Shown here: positions 60,469-64,000 of the stretch, one piece after another | Layout: each line of letters starts with the position of its first letter | Numbering within the stretch: the first letter of the stretch is position 1 | From: Ensifer sp. BR816 | Lineage (GTDB): Bacteria > Pseudomonadota > Alphaproteobacteria > Rhizobiales > Rhizobiaceae | Assembly: GCF_000378985.1 (NCBI RefSeq) | Contig: NZ_KB905370.1 | Span: forward strand, 1,517,830 to 1,581,829 | Direction of reading: 5' to 3' | DNA: 64,000 bases | Made by a program: the position numbers and the translations under genes | Notes under the pieces: model-generated | Seen by the model: the letters and a program-made list of their open reading frames with translations, nothing else | The model's database searches: none | What the model was told of the DNA's origin: nothing

Positions 60469-60726
60469 GGCGAGATATCCATCGAATTTTCAAATACGGA
60501 AAAGCCGGCGGCGGTGCTGCCGGAACAACGCTGATCAGGCGATCAGGATAGGCGGCTCGTAAGAGCGCCGCAGACGCGTGCGAAAAAACGTGCCGGCAGA
60601 CGCTTGTGGTCCTGCAGCACGACGATTTTCTGGGCGCGACATCCGAACTTGGATTCCATGGCCGGTGCTCATATCAATTTTTTGACTGTTCGGCAATCGA
60701 CGAGATGGAAGGCAGTAGACGGTCAA
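60469..60726. other. leuC upstream region
   Basis: Intergenic region of which the whole gap 60469-60898 (430 bp) has no gene. The part next to leuC should hold its promoter. I see no leucine-rich leader peptide or attenuator. The part from 60727 is a repeat element. Confidence 0.5.
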
Positions 60727-60888
60727 GACCCCTCCCCAACCCCTCCCCACAAGGGGGAGGGGTTTGGCGCGCGCGGCACCCTCTTCCGTCTCCTTGGTCC
60801 CAAGAGAGATGGCTGCAACGGTGCAGAAGGGGCATGCAGGCGCGGCATCGGAACCCCTCCCCCTTGTGGGGAGGGGTTGGGGAGGGGG
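60727..60888. repeat. Inverted-pair repeat element (REPIN-like), copy 2
   Basis: Left arm 60729-60762 and right arm about 60854-60887 are perfect 34-bp reverse complements built on CCCCTCCCCAACCCCTCCCC. About 90 bp lie between. Same arms as the element at 21758. It ends 11 bp before the stop codon of the ABC permease. Confidence 0.85.
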
Positions 60889-60898
60889 CATTGCCGCC

Positions 60899-61716
60899 CT
60901 ACCGCGCCTCCGCCCTTCTCAGCCGCCGCTCGAGCCCGCGCAGCGCCAGCGACAGGCCGATCGTCAGGATGAGATAGACATAGGCGACGATCGAATAGGT
61001 TTCGAAGAAGCGGAACGAGCCCGAGGCGTAGATCTTGCCCATCTGGGTGATGTCGGCGACGCCGAGCACCGAGACGAGCGAGGAATCCTTGACCATCGCG
61101 CGAAGTCGTTGCCGAGCGGCGGCAGGATGACGCGGATCGCCTGGGGGAAGACGACGAGCCGGAAACGCTGGTAGCGCGTCAGGCCAAGCGCCTTCGCCGC
61201 CTCCACCTGCCCCTTGTCGACCGAAAGGATGCCGGCACGGAAGACCTCGGCGATGAAGGCCGAATAGCCAATCATCAGCGCGATGATCGCCCGCCACATC
61301 AGCGAGACGTCACGCACGGCGAGCGGCTCCATGACGCCCGCCTTGACGAGCGGCGCCGCCAGGAAGTTGACCGCTGTCACCAGCGCCGGGGCACCGACAA
61401 AGGCGATATAGAAGAGCAGCACGAGGATCGGCACGCCGCGAATGACTTCGGTGTAGAAGCGCGCCACTTGGCGCAATGCCGCGTGCTCCGAAAGCGCCAT
61501 CAGCGCCACACCAAGGCCGAGCATGGTCGCGAGCGCGAAGCCGACCAGGGTCACGAAGACGGTGACGCCGAGACCCTTCAGGACGACCGCGAAGACCTGT
61601 GCGAAGATGTCATTGGCGGCGATCACCGCGGCAAGCGCCACGGCGATTACAAGGAGGGCGACCAGCCACCAGGGATAGTCGCCCTTCTCGGAAACGGATG
61701 AATTGACCGGCGCCAT
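60899..61716 (-). pseudogene. Polar amino-acid ABC transporter permease, interrupted by a frameshift
   Basis: HisM/GlnP-type permease. From ATG 61716 the frame encodes helices and the EAA-loop region ([20 protein letters not shown], then [13 protein letters not shown]) and is lost after GNDFA. The remainder, [20 protein letters not shown] to [11 protein letters not shown], is in another frame. One missing base within GCGCG at 61097-61101 (GNDFVAMVKDSS expected) would restore about 272 residues. All other features are intact. Recent mutation or sequence error. It is 9 bp downstream of the binding-protein gene. Confidence 0.88.
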
Positions 61717-61725
61717 CTGTAGCGA

Positions 61726-62535
61726 TCAGCCGCCCATCTTGTAGTCGAGGAACCACTTCTTGTTGAGCGCCTCGAAGGTGCCGTCCTCTTTCAGCGCCTT
61801 GATGGCGGCGTTGACCGGTTGGACGAGATCGGATCCCTTCGGGAAGATGAAGCCGAAATCCTCGGTGCCGAGCGGCTCGCCGACCACTTTGAGCTTGCCT
61901 TCGGAGGCGTCGACATAGCCTTTCGCCGCGACGCTGTCGGTCAGCACCAGATCGACGTCGCCGGCTTTCAGCGCCTGCACCGTGGCTCCGAAGGTCTCGA
62001 ACAGCTTGATGCGCGGGTTCTGCTCGTTGCCGTCGAGGATTTCATAGACGGCGGTGTAGAAGGGCGAGGTGCCCGGCTGGGCGCCGACGAGCCCGTCTTC
62101 GACCGCCGCAAAGCTCTTGGCATCCTTGAAGCGCGCCTCGTCGGCGCGCACCAGCATGAACTGCTGCGAACGCATATAGGGGTCGGAGAAGTCCACCTTC
62201 TCCTTGCGGTCGTCCTTGATGGTAATGCCGGTCATGCCGATCTGATACTGGCCGTCGGATACCGACTGGATCATCGCATCCCAGCTGGTGTTCTGATATT
62301 CGACCCTGAAGTTCAGCCGCTTGGCGATCTCGTTCATCGCGTCATACTCCCAGCCGACCGCCTGGCCGGACTTCGGATCGACGAATTGCAGCGGCGGGTA
62401 GGCGTTCTCGGTGACGACGACGACCGTCTTGCCGCCGAGGTCCGGCAGGTCGCTCGCGACGGCAGGCGCGGCAAATGCGAAGGGAACGGCGAGGGCAGCG
62501 GCGATGCCCGCGAGCACGTGGCGGCGGATTGTCAT
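61726..62535 (-). CDS. Amino-acid ABC transporter substrate-binding protein
   Basis: Periplasmic binding protein (SBP_bac_3 family), 269 residues with a signal peptide (MTIRRHVLAGIAAALAVPFA, cleavage near VAS). Domain signatures are ENAYPPLQFVD, VGWEYDAMNEIAKRLNF and GMTGITIKDDRKEKVDFSDPY. Ligand is a polar amino acid by family; not more precise. It precedes the permease gene by 9 bp; no ATPase gene is present in the visible part, so it must be elsewhere. Confidence 0.94.
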   Translation of the reverse strand: MTIRRHVLAGIAAALAVPFAFAAPAVASDLPDLGGKTVVVVTENAYPPLQFVDPKSGQAVGWEYDAMNEIAKRLNFRVEYQNTSWDAMIQSVSDGQYQIGMTGITIKDDRKEKVDFSDPYMRSQQFMLVRADEARFKDAKSFAAVEDGLVGAQPGTSPFYTAVYEILDGNEQNPRIKLFETFGATVQALKAGDVDLVLTDSVAAKGYVDASEGKLKVVGEPLGTEDFGFIFPKGSDLVQPVNAAIKALKEDGTFEALNKKWFLDYKMGG

Positions 62536-62612
62536 TGGAGAAACTCCCGAAAATTGTGGCGACCGAAAATGTCACGAATTTCGTCGGGAAGACAAGCAGA
62601 TAGTTCTAAACA

Positions 62613-62638
62613 AGAAAGGCGGCCGAGAGGCCGCCTTT
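62613..62638 (-). terminator. Rho-independent terminator of rplS
   Basis: Minus-strand AAAGGCGGCC-TCTC-GGCCGCCTTT followed by CTTGTTT, 25 bp after the rplS stop. Confidence 0.85.
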
Positions 62639-62662
62639 CCGCAAATCCGAGGATTTGAAAAC

Positions 62663-63196
62663 TTATTCCGCGGCGGCTTCCGCTGCCTTCGCCTCTTCGG
62701 CTGCCTTTGCTTCGGCGGCTTCGGCGGCTGCCTTTTCGGCGGCGAGCGCCTGGGCGGCTGCGACCTTCTCAGCCTCGACGCGTGCCTTCTCGTCGGCGAC
62801 TGCCTGGCGCTCGGCTTCGTTCAGCTTGCGGGCGCGGGTGCCGGTGTTCTCGACGATACGAGCCGACTTGCCGCGACGATCGCGCAGATAGTAGAGCTTG
62901 GCGCGACGGACCTTGCCGCGGCGGACCACTTCGACGCTCTCGACGAGCGGCGAGTAGACCGGGAATACGCGCTCGACGCCTTCGCCGTAGGAAATCTTGC
63001 GAACGGTGAAGCTCTCGTTGAGGCCACCGCCGGAGCGGGCGATGCAGACGCCTTCATAGGCCTGGACGCGGGTACGGTTGCCTTCGACGACGCGGACGTT
63101 GACGCGGACGGTGTCGCCGGCGGAGAAATCGGGAAGGGTGCGCTTGGCGGCGATCTTGGCGGCCTGTTCGGCTTCCAGCTGCTGGATGATGTTCAT
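62663..63196 (-). CDS. rplS: 50S ribosomal protein L19
   Basis: Ribosomal protein at the subunit interface. ATG 63196 ([20 protein letters not shown]) gives 177 residues. [40 protein letters not shown] and [15 protein letters not shown] are diagnostic. An Ala/Glu/Lys-rich tail of about 55 residues beyond the E. coli length is usual in Rhizobiales. A frame is open up to 63619 but the real start is clear. Confidence 0.98.
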   Translation of the reverse strand: MNIIQQLEAEQAAKIAAKRTLPDFSAGDTVRVNVRVVEGNRTRVQAYEGVCIARSGGGLNESFTVRKISYGEGVERVFPVYSPLVESVEVVRRGKVRRAKLYYLRDRRGKSARIVENTGTRARKLNEAERQAVADEKARVEAEKVAAAQALAAEKAAAEAAEAKAAEEAKAAEAAAE

Positions 63197-63574
63197 CGGT
63201 CTAACCTTTGCTTTCTTCTGAAACAGCCAGAGCGCTCTCGGCCGACCTGTCGGGATTTCCTTCAGGTCTTGCCCTCTTTCCAAGGACAGGAGCGGTTTCA
63301 CCATTCTTTGTTGATGGTCGACGGGCAAGAACCCGAACCGGGGCGGCACATACACCAAACGAGGCCGCTTGTCATCCCCGATCACGGATTTTCTCGACCG
63401 ATCACCCGCACCGGTGGGCATTTCGTGGATCTGGAACCCATCCGGGGCACACATGTGGCTCGTCAGCATCATGCATGTCGACCTGGGCAGAGGACTTTGC
63501 AAGCCATCGACAACCCGTTCGGTACGAGCTTGCTGCAATGTCTGAAAACAAGTCTTCGGTATGAACTGGAAGAA
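63197..63574. other. Intergenic region between rplS and tRNA-Gly
   Basis: 378 bp without a gene. It should contain the rplS promoter and leader. I see no known leader structure or repeat. Confidence 0.5.
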
Positions 63575-63649
63575 TGGAGCGGGTGAAGCGATTCGAACGC
63601 TCGACCCCAACCTTGGCAAGGTTGTGCTCTACCCCTGAGCTACACCCGC
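63575..63649 (-). tRNA. tRNA-Gly (anticodon GCC)
   Basis: 75 nt including an encoded CCA. Acceptor GCGGGTG pairs with CACCCGC, discriminator T; the anticodon arm AACCTTGCCAAGGTT exposes GCC (reads GGC/GGU); T-loop CGTTCGAATCG. D-arm AGCTCAGGGGTAGAGC is canonical. Confidence 0.97.
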
Positions 63650-63877
63650 TCATCAGACCCAGGCCCGGGGTAGTCTGTGGACCGTGGGTTGCCGCCCCGT
63701 CTTGCGGCGACCGGCGCTATATGGCCTATCGATTTTTCAAATGCAACAGGGAAATGGCGTGGAAGGCAAGAAATTTTTCGGACTAATCCCAAAAGGCCGC
63801 AATGCCGCGATCTCGCTCGTTCGCCGCCGCCCTTGAGATTGCGCAAGCCCTTCCTTCCTCGTAAAGCAGGGGCACAC

Positions 63878-63982
63878 TACAGCGCCGCGCATGTATTCAG
63901 ACGCGCAAACGACGCTGTAAGACTTTGAATCTACGCATCGCGCTTTCCGAAAATCGATGCCGATTTTCGGGCCGATGCGCTA
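63878..63982 (+). repeat. Rhizobial-type palindromic repeat, copy 4
   Basis: Contains ACAGCGCCGCGCATG, AGACGCGCAAACGACGCTGT and CCGAAAATCGATGCCGATTT, the two-palindrome architecture of copies 1 and 2 with sequence variation. It is near the right edge; the 63650-63877 part holds the tRNA upstream region and no gene. Confidence 0.75.
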
Positions 63983-64000
63983 GGGCGGCAGAAGGATCAG

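Noticed and set aside
60535..60891. Minus-strand 118-residue frame upstream of leuC
   Set aside because: It is largely translated repeat element (PLPTRGRG, PLPLVGRGWGG) and has no independent coding signal.

Overview
The window is a GC-rich alphaproteobacterial chromosome segment. Gene content and order (mdh-sucC-sucD-sucA, sdhCDAB, tsaD opposite hemC-hemD-mitofilin-hemY, rplU-rpmA-obgE-proB-proA-nadD-rsfS-rlmH, bfd-bfr, imuA-imuB-dnaE2, rplS), rhizobial-type palindromic repeats, an Irr-type iron box and a GTTC-N7-GTTC SOS box point to Rhizobiaceae. Sinorhizobium/Ensifer is the best guess from remembered synteny; I could not run a search.

Layout. 1-11 kb, minus strand: TCA cycle block (sucA cut by the left edge, sucD, sucC, mdh), zapE, an Omp19-like protease-inhibitor lipoprotein, periplasmic msrA, then succinate dehydrogenase sdhCDAB. 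11-24 kb: a small His/Arg-rich secreted protein; a minus-strand housekeeping run (tsaD, gpsA, YciI, EVE, an ETF-beta-type methyltransferase); the divergent plus-strand hemC-hemD-mic60-hemY-TerB-glutamine amidotransferase run; a frameshifted MFS transporter; yggT-DUF167 ending stop-to-stop against ppa. 24-33 kb: acetyltransferase, typA, phoD with a candidate PHO box, an amidase, a 51-residue small protein, an unknown protein, DUF429, tRNA-Ser(CGA). 33-45 kb, plus strand: rplU-rpmA, two overlapping acetyltransferases, obgE-proB-proA-nadD-rsfS-rlmH, then cell-envelope genes (EnvC-like, ctpA, divergent polysaccharide deacetylase) and rppH. 45-56 kb, minus strand: a 1005-residue RTX protein, iron storage bfd-bfr under an Irr-type box, and the SOS mutagenesis cassette imuA-imuB-dnaE2. 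56-64 kb: a zincin, a lone cyclic-nucleotide-binding domain protein, a CenR-like response regulator, an L,D-transpeptidase-like protein, a SixA-like phosphatase, leuC, an amino-acid ABC transporter whose permease is frameshifted, rplS and tRNA-Gly(GCC).

The genes are mostly core metabolism and informational functions. Accessory colour comes from the RTX protein, the mutasome cassette, the small ORFs and several families of intergenic palindromic repeats, including two inverted-pair elements (21.8 and 60.8 kb) and four copies of another element. Two transporter genes each carry one apparent single-base deletion, which may be real decay or assembly error. I found no CRISPR array, prophage, transposase or rRNA gene, and no clear case for a wholly new multi-gene system. 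The best leads are the iron-box/overlap arrangement at bfd-bfr, the 158-bp imuA/imuB overlap, the 51-residue ORF, the bacterial Mic60 gene and the repeat elements.
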